Part shown: positions 1 to 5,225 of the stretch, one piece after another
Layout of the letters: each line of letters starts with the position of its first letter
How positions within the stretch are numbered: position 1 is the stretch's first letter
Assembly (NCBI GenBank): GCA_959605275.1
Contig: CAUHFD010000196.1
Location: forward strand, 1 to 5,308
Direction: 5' to 3'
Length of the DNA stretch: 5,308 bases
Source of the DNA: an uncultured Eubacteriales bacterium
Lineage (GTDB): Bacteria; Bacillota; Clostridia; Oscillospirales; Ruminococcaceae
Translations under genes and position numbers: made by a program
The notes under the pieces: generated by a model
Told to the model about the DNA's origin: nothing
Seen by the model: the letters and a program-made list of their open reading frames with translations, nothing else
Databases searched by the model: none

Positions 1-135
1 CGCGGGATCGTCTCCGACAATAATAACCGCAAGCCCTGGTACGATTCCTTTTTCCTTTAATTGCGCAGTTTCTGCAGCCACCGCAGCTTTTACCTCTGCG
101 GATACTGCTTTCCCGTCAATGATCTTCGCCGACAT
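1..135 (-). CDS. folD: FolD, methylenetetrahydrofolate dehydrogenase/cyclohydrolase (N-terminal 45 codons, cut by window edge)
   Basis: Bifunctional cytosolic enzyme of one-carbon metabolism. The family oxidises 5,10-methylene-THF to methenyl-THF with NAD(P) and hydrolyses it to 10-formyl-THF. Only residues 1-45 are in the window. They begin MSAKIIDGKAVSAEV and end PGLAVIIVGDDPA, which matches the FolD N-terminus (E. coli begins MAAKIIDGK and has PGLAVVLVGDNPAS). The catalytic Tyr and Lys lie just beyond the edge, so activity cannot be judged. The ATG at 135-133 sits inside the 3' end of lgt in another frame, giving a 20-nt overlap. It is preceded by a strong GGAGG (149-145) with a 9-nt gap. 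No promoter is visible between the two genes, so folD is probably co-transcribed and translationally coupled with lgt. A full-length FolD would be about 280 residues. Confidence 0.93.
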   Translation of the reverse strand, partial: MSAKIIDGKAVSAEVKAAVAAETAQLKEKGIVPGLAVIIVGDDPA

Positions 136-1345
136 CTTCTTGTTCCTCCGTGATTTCTTCCGTCATTTGAGCAGAAGTTTGTTTCTCCTCTGTTTCCGAA
201 TCTTCCGGTTGTTCGAAATCCTGATCTGTTTCTGACTCGGTGACCTCGTCAGCATCTAATGTTACTTCATTTTCCTCAACGGTCGTGTCTTCCGTCTCCT
301 CTGACTCTGCATCGGATTCTTTTTCGGATTCCGCTGAATCCTCAACCACTTCATATTCATTTTCTGTTTCATCATCCAACGGCAAGCCGGCTTTTTTGCG
401 CTCTTTGCGTTCTTTGTAAAGCCTTGCTTCTTCCTCCATGGCACGCAGTTCTTCCTGCCATGTTTCTGTTTTCACGTACGGCAGTAAATATTCCGGATCG
501 CCGCTTCGTCTGATTCGGCTCCGAATCACGATAATCATAATGACAGACGTCAGCACCAACAAACCAGCCAGCACCTGAGACACACGTAGTCTGGTGCTGC
601 CGATCATTAAGCTGTCGGTACGCAAGCCTTCAATAAACACTCTGCCCGCGCCATACCACGCAAGATAGCCGAGAAAAATTTCTCCGTCAAATTTTCTGCG
701 CTTCGTCCACAGAAAATGTATTAATACAAAGCCAAGGATACACCATAAGGATTCATATAAAAAGCAGGGATGTACCGGTGAATAGGGATCAAAGGAAATG
801 GAATCACTGATCGTTAAACTCCCGTTATAATAGTCGTTCACGATTTTTTCACTCCACATACCCCACGGCAAATCGGTATTGGAACCATACGCCTCAATAT
901 TAACAAAGTTTCCCCATCTGCCGATACCCTGTCCGATTAAGAAGCCCAATCCCGCAACATCCAACATAGCCGGAAATTTCACTTTGCGCCATTTGCAGAC
1001 CAAGCCGCCGACCAGTACCGCGCCGATGATTCCACCGTAAATAGCCAATCCGCCGTTCCAAATTTTAAAAATACTTAGTAAGTCGTCTTTGTAATCCGCC
1101 CAACTGAATAACACATAGTAAAGTCTGGCACCGATAATTCCGCCGATGATTCCGCCGATCACCACATCAATCATTTTGTCCGGATTGATCCCATACTGCT
1201 TGGAACGAGATAAGCCGTACCACAACGCAAGCAGAAATCCTACTGCAATAATAATTCCGTACCATGCGACAGAAAAATTGCCGATGGAAAACGCCTGGGA
1301 ATTTAAAGTCAGTTCAAATCCCAATTTTGGAAATTCTAATACCAA
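116..1345 (-). CDS. lgt: Lgt, prolipoprotein diacylglyceryl transferase with long acidic C-terminal tail
   Basis: Integral membrane enzyme that moves diacylglycerol from phosphatidylglycerol to the lipobox Cys of prolipoproteins, the first step of lipoprotein maturation. The signature GRWGNFVNIEAYG spans residues 142-154 and contains R143 and E151, the positions known to be essential in E. coli Lgt. Y29 in AWYG, HP..LYES (192-199) and YGAGRVFIEGLR (231-242) also fit the family. About seven hydrophobic segments run from residue 25 to 275. The His of the E. coli HGGL motif is Tyr103 here (AIYGG). The start is TTG, chosen because GGGGG (1358-1354) lies 8 nt upstream and the family N-terminus begins here; no nearby ATG exists. 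The protein has 409 residues against about 260-290 usually. Residues 281-320 form a charged helix or coiled coil, and 41 of residues 324-409 are Asp or Glu. The gene overlaps folD. Confidence 0.96.
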   Translation of the reverse strand: MVLEFPKLGFELTLNSQAFSIGNFSVAWYGIIIAVGFLLALWYGLSRSKQYGINPDKMIDVVIGGIIGGIIGARLYYVLFSWADYKDDLLSIFKIWNGGLAIYGGIIGAVLVGGLVCKWRKVKFPAMLDVAGLGFLIGQGIGRWGNFVNIEAYGSNTDLPWGMWSEKIVNDYYNGSLTISDSISFDPYSPVHPCFLYESLWCILGFVLIHFLWTKRRKFDGEIFLGYLAWYGAGRVFIEGLRTDSLMIGSTRLRVSQVLAGLLVLTSVIMIIVIRSRIRRSGDPEYLLPYVKTETWQEELRAMEEEARLYKERKERKKAGLPLDDETENEYEVVEDSAESEKESDAESEETEDTTVEENEVTLDADEVTESETDQDFEQPEDSETEEKQTSAQMTEEITEEQEDVGEDH

Positions 1346-1353
1346 TGTTACTA

Positions 1354-1358
1354 CCCCC
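1354..1358 (-). promoter_or_regulatory. Ribosome binding site for lgt (GGGGG, TTG start)
   Basis: A GGGGG run 8 nt before the TTG at 1345 can pair with the CCUCC anti-Shine-Dalgarno through one G-U pair. It is the only purine-rich site upstream and decides the non-ATG start. A TTG start with this site may keep Lgt translation modest (inference). Confidence 0.55.
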
Positions 1359-1379
1359 GATATGTTTATTTTACCGCTG

Positions 1380-1427
1380 TTTATACTAAAATCTGATTGA
1401 AAGCTTTCAATTAGATTTTAGTATAAA
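1380..1427. repeat. 48-bp AT-rich near-perfect palindrome without a loop
   Basis: The left arm 1380-1403 and right arm 1404-1427 are reverse complements over 24 bp, with one mismatch (G1395 against T1412, a G-U type pair). The centre is AAGCTT with no spacer. It lacks the GC-rich stem and T-run of an intrinsic terminator. It sits between ymfH and lgt, 34 nt before the lgt start. It could be an operator for a dimeric or tetrameric regulator, an mRNA processing hairpin, or a small mobile palindrome: the ends read TATAC...GTATA, which would fit a TA target duplication. None of these can be decided from the window. Confidence 0.85.
1383..1410 (-). promoter_or_regulatory. Possible promoter for lgt-folD inside the palindrome
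   Basis: On the minus strand TTGAAA (1410-1405) is followed after 16 nt by TAGTAT (1388-1383), a fair match to a sigma-A promoter. The implied transcript would start about 30 nt before the lgt TTG. Because the element is a palindrome, the plus strand carries the same arrangement (1397-1402 and 1419-1424), so part of the resemblance may be a by-product of the symmetry. A TAAAAT at 1373-1368 is an alternative -10 without a good -35. Confidence 0.35.
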
Positions 1428-1435
1428 ATATATGT

Positions 1436-1454
1436 ATGCCGGACCTGCCGGCAT
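1436..1454 (-). terminator. ymfH: Possible weak intrinsic terminator after ymfH
   Basis: A 7-bp perfect stem (ATGCCGG at 1436-1442 against CCGGCAT at 1448-1454) with a 5-nt loop lies 11 nt past the ymfH stop. On the minus strand it is followed by ACATATATTTTATAC, which is A/T-rich but not a clean U-run. It probably gives partial termination or protects the 3' end; read-through into lgt is possible. Confidence 0.45.
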
Positions 1455-1465
1455 GAGCACTTAGA

Positions 1466-2743
1466 TTATGCGTTTGGCTCCACGATAGAAATAGCAGAGC
1501 GCTCCGGATTAAGCGATACTGAAAAGCGACGGTTGATATCCTCCGCAGTAACATCTGCAATCACATGGATGGAATCAAAAATAGTCACGCCGGCAAAATA
1601 AGAATTGACTAAACTTCCCGCAACATCATCCACATCATTCAGTCCGCGAATCGCCTTGCCGTATACCGATTTTTTCACCCGTTCTACATCTTCGGCAGGA
1701 ATACCACTCTTGCGGAATGATTCAATCTCTTTTACGATTTCCCGATATACCGCCTTCGGATCTTTCGATTCCCCGTCAAAGATAGCGCTCAGATAACCTC
1801 TGCCGGAATGCACCTCGGTGCCGAACGAATCGTTAATCAATCCGCTGTCGTACAACCTCCGGTAAAGCGTGCTTCCGGTGCCTGCGATCACTTTCATTAA
1901 AATATCCAGCTCGATCTCTGCCTTAAGCAAATCCATACCGGATTCCGGCTTTTCTTTGAATCCGATTGCAAACAAAGGAATGGAAACCGCTAATTTTTGT
2001 ACAACTTCAGATTTTGCCACTGTCGGCGGCTCGTCCACCTCTTTGCGCTCAATCGTAATATCTTCCGACGGCTTGAGCTTGCTGTCAATGACCGCAATCG
2101 CTTCCTCAATATCAAAATTACCGCTAACCGCTAAGACCATGTTGTTCAGATTATAAAATGTATGATAGCAACGATACAATAACTGATCGTCAATTTGAGC
2201 AATCGAATCCACCGTACCCGCAATATCAATTCTAACCGGATGATTGTGATACAAAGCACCGAGCAAGTTAAAGAACACCCGCCAATTCGGTTCATCTTCG
2301 TACATTCTGATTTCCTGACCGATAATTCCCTGCTCTTTTTGCACCGTTTGCGCGGTGAAGTATGGATCCTGCACAAAAGAAAGCAGATATTCAAACGATT
2401 GCTTGAAATGATCGGCACAGGAAAACAGATAGCAGGTCTTGTCAAAGCTGGTAAACGCATTGGCAGAAGCACCCGTTTTGGCAAACAGCGTAAAGGCATC
2501 CCCTTCTTCGCTTTCAAACAGTTTGTGCTCCAAAAAATGTGCAACCCCTGCGGGAATTTCTATAAAATCGTCTTCCTTTTGCGTTTTAAAGCAGGTGTCG
2601 ATCGAACCGTATTTTGTTCCGAACAACGCGTAAGCCGTACTGTATCCCTTCATGGGATATAACAGTACCTTTAAGCCGGAACTATGATTAAATTCAATAT
2701 AAGACTCTTTTAGTTTTTCATCCTTAACAATATTATAATTCAT
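1466..2743 (-). CDS. ymfH: YmfH-type M16 zinc metallopeptidase (catalytic HxxEH subunit)
   Basis: Putative zinc peptidase of family M16 (pitrilysin/MPP fold), 425 residues, close to Bacillus YmfH in length and in motifs as I remember them. The inverted zinc motif HFLEH is at residues 69-73. The likely third ligand is E144 in GIIGQEIRMYEDEP, with E137 seven residues before it; the same E-x6-E spacing occurs in pitrilysin. GASANAFTSF and HPVRIDIAGTVDSI are further family blocks. The C-terminal half lacks the usual Arg/Tyr pair: the aligned positions appear to be Y298 and D305. It should therefore need YmfF to complete the active site. No signal peptide is seen, so it is probably cytosolic. The chosen ATG (2743) has AAGGA 12 nt upstream; the in-frame ATG at 2755 directly abuts the AAGGA and would add four residues. 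The gene begins 43 nt after the ymfF stop. Substrate is unknown. Confidence 0.9.
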   Translation of the reverse strand: MNYNIVKDEKLKESYIEFNHSSGLKVLLYPMKGYSTAYALFGTKYGSIDTCFKTQKEDDFIEIPAGVAHFLEHKLFESEEGDAFTLFAKTGASANAFTSFDKTCYLFSCADHFKQSFEYLLSFVQDPYFTAQTVQKEQGIIGQEIRMYEDEPNWRVFFNLLGALYHNHPVRIDIAGTVDSIAQIDDQLLYRCYHTFYNLNNMVLAVSGNFDIEEAIAVIDSKLKPSEDITIERKEVDEPPTVAKSEVVQKLAVSIPLFAIGFKEKPESGMDLLKAEIELDILMKVIAGTGSTLYRRLYDSGLINDSFGTEVHSGRGYLSAIFDGESKDPKAVYREIVKEIESFRKSGIPAEDVERVKKSVYGKAIRGLNDVDDVAGSLVNSYFAGVTIFDSIHVIADVTAEDINRRFSVSLNPERSAISIVEPNA

Positions 2744-2755
2744 ATTTATGACCAT

Positions 2756-2760
2756 TCCTT
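2756..2760 (-). promoter_or_regulatory. ymfH: Ribosome binding site deciding the ymfH start
   Basis: AAGGA at 2760-2756 lies 12 nt before ATG 2743 and 0 nt before ATG 2755. Only the former leaves room for a ribosome to start, so the shorter protein is favoured. The same layout occurs before ymfF. Confidence 0.6.
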
Positions 2761-2786
2761 TCCGGTCTTAAACTTTTCCCGTAATG

Positions 2787-4070
2787 CTATTTTCCGACCG
2801 ACTCGTCGGTTAACAGATATACCGTATCGAGCTGCATCCGATTTGCCGCCGCAATCACTGCGTCTTTATCAATCGCAGCAATTGCCTCTCCCTCCATCTC
2901 AGGGGAACGTTCTGTGCCGTACAACACCTGTGACAAATACCATCCCTCTATGGACGGAGCGGAATCTCCTGCTGAACGGAAGGTATTTACCATACTGAGT
3001 TTTGCGTAGTTTAAATCCTCATCGGTAAAATTACCTTTTCGAATCTGATCGAGTTGATTTAAGATTTCTTCTTTTGCTTTTTCGATGTTTTGATGCTCCA
3101 CACCGCAGTCCACAAAAGCAATTCCTTTGGAAACATTGGGACGTGCCGCACAATAATAGCAAAGGCTCATCTTTTCACGCACATTCAAAAACAATTTAGA
3201 CGAAGGTGTACCGCCGTATAAAGATATCATCAGCCTCATCGCATTCAATTCGTGATCCGACGGAGCCACCCCTGTCCGAAAGCCCAGCACCAGCTTGGAT
3301 TGTGCCACGTTCATCCGCTCTGTTTCCTCTTTCAATGCATCTGCGCTTTTTTTAATTTCCAGTGTATTGAAGCTTCGTGGATTACGACTGATTCCGGCAA
3401 ACGCCTTGGTGAAGATTTCCTGTGGCTTTTCCGGATTGCCGCAACCGACAAACATAATTTCCACTCTGGCGGTTTCGAGTAATTCCCGATACGCCTGTGT
3501 CACGCTATGCGCTGTAATTTTTTTCACATCTTCTACATAGCCGTATTTATTCACTCCGGCAGGCTCTCCCGCACACAATACAGCCGTAGCACGATTCAGT
3601 GCATAATGACGTTTCTCATTCATTTCCGATTCAATCAAATCAATCAGCGACTGCTTTTCAAGCGCTGCTTCCCGCTCCGGAAACAGACCGTTCTCCAACA
3701 CCGGATCCAATACAACCTTTGAAAGGATTTCTGATATTTCACTGAGCAAATGCTCTCCGTCCAAAGCATACATATCATCAATAACGCCTGCCGATAAAGT
3801 TATCACCTGGCTGTCCCCGATAGCAGTAACATCATATCCGATATAAGATCCATACAGCATAGCAAGCTTTTTGCTGAATTCGGTAAAATCAGGGCATCCC
3901 CGATAACCCTTGCGTAATATATTCGGAATCAAAGCGCGGACTGAAGCCTTATCCCGCTCTAACGGCAGTATCAGATTAACGGAAACGCGATTGGTTTTAT
4001 ACCGCTTGTCAATAATACTGTTAAAAAATATTCGGTCTCCAATCGACGTTCTGCACAAATTATAACTCAC
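2787..4070 (-). CDS. ymfF: YmfF-type M16 peptidase-fold subunit lacking the zinc motif
   Basis: Partner subunit of the YmfF/YmfH M16 pair, 427 residues and probably cytosolic. KLFLNVREKMSLCYYCAAR (residues 292-310) is a typical M16 C-terminal block: R298 and Y305 are seven residues apart, as in the substrate-binding Arg/Tyr pair of insulysin-type enzymes. RYKTN (23-27) and MQLDTVYLL (412-420) also match YmfF proteins I remember. The zinc motif is missing: where YmfH has H..EH, this protein has P49, L52 and R53. It should be inactive alone and complement YmfH. The start is GTG 4070, with AAGGGA (4088-4083) 12 nt upstream followed by GGTGATC, which extends the anti-Shine-Dalgarno match. In-frame alternatives are ATG 4082 and GTG 4106; both have purine runs touching the start codon. 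It is the first gene after the promoter at 4221-4193. Confidence 0.88.
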   Translation of the reverse strand: MSYNLCRTSIGDRIFFNSIIDKRYKTNRVSVNLILPLERDKASVRALIPNILRKGYRGCPDFTEFSKKLAMLYGSYIGYDVTAIGDSQVITLSAGVIDDMYALDGEHLLSEISEILSKVVLDPVLENGLFPEREAALEKQSLIDLIESEMNEKRHYALNRATAVLCAGEPAGVNKYGYVEDVKKITAHSVTQAYRELLETARVEIMFVGCGNPEKPQEIFTKAFAGISRNPRSFNTLEIKKSADALKEETERMNVAQSKLVLGFRTGVAPSDHELNAMRLMISLYGGTPSSKLFLNVREKMSLCYYCAARPNVSKGIAFVDCGVEHQNIEKAKEEILNQLDQIRKGNFTDEDLNYAKLSMVNTFRSAGDSAPSIEGWYLSQVLYGTERSPEMEGEAIAAIDKDAVIAAANRMQLDTVYLLTDESVGK

Positions 4071-4082
4071 AACGATCACCAT

Positions 4083-4088
4083 TCCCTT
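4083..4088 (-). promoter_or_regulatory. ymfF: Ribosome binding site deciding the ymfF start
   Basis: AAGGGA lies 12 nt before GTG 4070 and is followed by GGTGATC (4079-4073), which is complementary to the adjoining part of the usual 16S 3' tail. It touches ATG 4082 with no spacer, which argues against that start. Confidence 0.55.
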
Positions 4089-4192
4089 TTGAAATTGCTC
4101 CGGCACTCCTGTCCGATATTTTTCTGATCTGTTTTTGTTTTCTAAAACTTTCCGATTCTTATATGTTGTTCCGTTTTTTCACAAATATCAAA

Positions 4193-4221
4193 ATTTCATT
4201 GAAGCAGTGACAAAATGTCAA
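4193..4221 (-). promoter_or_regulatory. ymfF: Probable sigma-A promoter of ymfF-ymfH
   Basis: A perfect TTGACA (4221-4216) is followed after 17 nt by TGAAAT (4198-4193), four of six matches to TATAAT. The transcript would start near 4186 and have a leader of about 115 nt to the GTG. A perfect TATAAT further upstream (4241-4236) has no good -35 at the right distance and is a weaker alternative. Confidence 0.55.
4208..4220. promoter_or_regulatory. Operator-like palindrome TGACA-AAA-TGTCA
   Basis: A perfect 5+3+5 inverted repeat overlaps five of the six bases of the -35 hexamer of the ymfF promoter. That position suits a repressor that blocks RNA polymerase. I cannot assign a regulator family, and a 13-bp palindrome built partly from a -35 sequence can arise by chance. 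Confidence 0.35.
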
Positions 4222-4259
4222 TACTTTTGCCTTTTATTATAATATAAACTACTGGCACA

Positions 4260-4301
4260 GCGCAGCGAGCAGTGTTTCACTGTTCTTAAAGCGCAACGTG
4301 C
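4260..4301 (+). repeat. Imperfect 11-bp direct repeat
   Basis: GCGCAGCGAGC (4260-4270) and GCGCAACGTGC (4291-4301) agree at 9 of 11 positions. The second copy forms the loop region of the neighbouring hairpin. It may be part of one dispersed intergenic element. Confidence 0.4.
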
Positions 4302-4313
4302 TTTAAGAACAGT
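4279..4313. repeat. Long hairpin downstream of acpS
   Basis: The arms 4279-4294 and 4298-4313 form a 16-bp stem with one G-U type pair and a 3-nt loop (AAC). It begins 42 nt after the acpS stop, the right place for a 3'-end element. However, on the minus strand it is followed by GAAACACTGC rather than a U-run, and on the plus strand the T-run begins several bases late, with no gene pointing into it. A second small hairpin, CAGTG-TTT-CACTG (4270-4282), shares bases with it, so the two would compete. It may be a factor-dependent terminator, an mRNA stabiliser or an intergenic repeat. Confidence 0.6.
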
Positions 4314-4354
4314 ATAGCATTTTTAGTCTTGGGATTCATTGCCATATTGTGAAT

Positions 4355-4720
4355 TTAATCGGAATACCCGATCACAAAAGCGGCCGCAGTATCATCTGTA
4401 TGACTTAAGCTGAGCGAAAAACGAAGTCCCGCCTGCTCTGCCAGATATTTTGCCCGTCCTTCCAGCAAAAAATACGGTTTTCCGAGCGAATCTCGCAACA
4501 CCGATACTTCGTTCCACCGAAATCCGCGTATTCCGGTTCCCAACGCTTTAGAGAATGCCTCTTTCGCCGCAAAATTTGCAGCAATTGTCTGAATCGGATA
4601 TCCACGCTGCCGAAACATATCTATTTCGACAACACTAAAAACCCTCGTTAAAAAACGAGGGTTTGCTAAACTTTTTTCTATTCTATTGATCGCTATCAGG
4701 TCGATTCCCGTAGTTAGCAT
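4355..4720 (-). CDS. acpS: AcpS, holo-[acyl-carrier-protein] synthase
   Basis: Cytosolic 4'-phosphopantetheinyl transferase that converts apo-ACP to holo-ACP using coenzyme A and Mg2+, needed for fatty acid synthesis. The protein has 121 residues, typical for the family. GIDLIAINRI (5-14) carries D7, and FAAKEAFSKALGTGI (50-64) carries K53 and E54; D7 and E54 match the metal ligands of Bacillus AcpS. LGKPY (79-83) and SLSHTDDTAAAFVI (104-117) are further family blocks. ATG 4720 was chosen because family proteins begin a few residues before the GxD motif. It has AAGGA 12 nt upstream and a closer AGGCGG. The open frame continues upstream to 4774, but that stretch overlaps the previous gene and does not look like AcpS. 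The first 38 nt overlap the upstream gene, suggesting coupled translation. A terminator-like hairpin lies over codons 19-28. Confidence 0.95.
   Translation of the reverse strand: MLTTGIDLIAINRIEKSLANPRFLTRVFSVVEIDMFRQRGYPIQTIAANFAAKEAFSKALGTGIRGFRWNEVSVLRDSLGKPYFLLEGRAKYLAEQAGLRFSLSLSHTDDTAAAFVIGYSD
4637..4664 (-). terminator. acpS: Intrinsic-terminator-like hairpin inside acpS
   Basis: On the coding strand a perfect 11-bp stem (4664-4654 against 4649-4639) with a TTTT loop contains a CCCTCG/CGAGGG core. The T-run 4641-4637 follows the core directly and ends before A4636. It lies 18 nt past the stop of the upstream gene and within acpS codons 19-28. This is the textbook shape of a Rho-independent terminator. 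It would terminate when acpS is not being translated, and translating ribosomes would melt it (inference). Confidence 0.5.
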
Positions 4721-5225
4721 TTCCGCCTGCCGTCCTTGGAAGATAAGATTTAATACCTTTGATAATCCGCTCATCGGGATTAAAGACTAAAAGACAATGT
4801 CCGAGGGTACGATGACGGAAGGTCGCATAATATACACCTTCACTGTCCTCACTTTCACAAGCCAGAATCCGATTATCATAATTTCGGTTTGCATGTTCCG
4901 CCATTTTATAGGGACCGAATGATTCAAAAGTTTTAGAATGTACACTAATCAAGCGTTTCCGCTTTCTCTGTGCAATAATCTTGTCTATATCGATCTCGCC
5001 GTTTGTTAAAATATACTCATACTCTACACTCATACCGCTGATCAGCCAATATGCACCGTAGCCTGAGCCGCAGATGATCAAAAACGCAAACATCATGAAC
5101 TGCGGAGGCACCAGCATAAAACAAGCAGCAACGATCAACAGTACCGCCAATACCAATCCGATTTTCTTGGCAGTATCCGCCCCGGTTGGTCTTTTCTTTA
5201 CCAAATGTTCAATAAAAACGTCCAT
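4683..5225 (-). CDS. Conserved-type membrane protein of unknown function (DUF6106-like)
   Basis: Function not known to me. The 180-residue protein has a short charged N-terminus (MDVFIEHLVKKR), two hydrophobic segments at about 21-39 and 42-63 that form a hairpin in the membrane, then a cytosolic domain beginning EYEYILTNGEIDIDKI (69-84). A basic patch RKRKR lies at 87-91, and the tail is hydrophilic. The layout of a two-helix anchor followed by a YxLTNGEI strand recalls bacterial PH-like membrane proteins. I remember similar clostridial proteins named DUF6106, but this is unchecked recall. ATG 5225 was chosen because AAAAAGGA lies 12 nt upstream. The in-frame ATG 5249 has no ribosome site and would put the AAGGA inside the gene. 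The 3' end overlaps acpS by 38 nt, so the two are probably co-expressed. Confidence 0.8.
   Translation of the reverse strand: MDVFIEHLVKKRPTGADTAKKIGLVLAVLLIVAACFMLVPPQFMMFAFLIICGSGYGAYWLISGMSVEYEYILTNGEIDIDKIIAQRKRKRLISVHSKTFESFGPYKMAEHANRNYDNRILACESEDSEGVYYATFRHRTLGHCLLVFNPDERIIKGIKSYLPRTAGGNANYGNRPDSDQ

Noticed and set aside
551..599. CAGCACC...GGTGCTG inverted repeat inside lgt
   Set aside because: Short arms far apart within a conserved coding region; expected by chance.
2195..2662. 155-codon plus-strand open frame opposite ymfH
   Set aside because: It lies entirely antisense to a well-supported M16 gene, has no recognisable domain, and mirrors the codon structure of the minus strand. 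Other plus-strand frames (for example 259-513, 1869-2156, 3252-3482, 3295-3540, 5074-5286) fail for the same reason.
2797..2810. Hairpin ACCGAC-TC-GTCGGT at the 3' end of ymfF as a terminator
   Set aside because: The stem is 6 bp with a 2-nt loop, inside the coding region, and no U-run follows. The close ymfF-ymfH spacing argues for co-transcription.
4071..4106. Longer ymfF starting at GTG 4106 or ATG 4082
   Set aside because: Both have the purine-rich site touching the start codon, and the extra residues do not resemble YmfF. GTG 4070 matches the ymfH arrangement.
4071..4354. tRNA, riboswitch or CRISPR in the largest intergenic region
   Set aside because: No cloverleaf, no recognised aptamer core and no regular repeat-spacer pattern is visible. 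Only the promoter, palindrome and hairpin features listed can be supported.
4721..4774. 18-codon N-terminal extension of acpS
   Set aside because: The AcpS family begins a few residues before GxD. The extension overlaps the upstream gene further, and the internal ATG has good ribosome sites.
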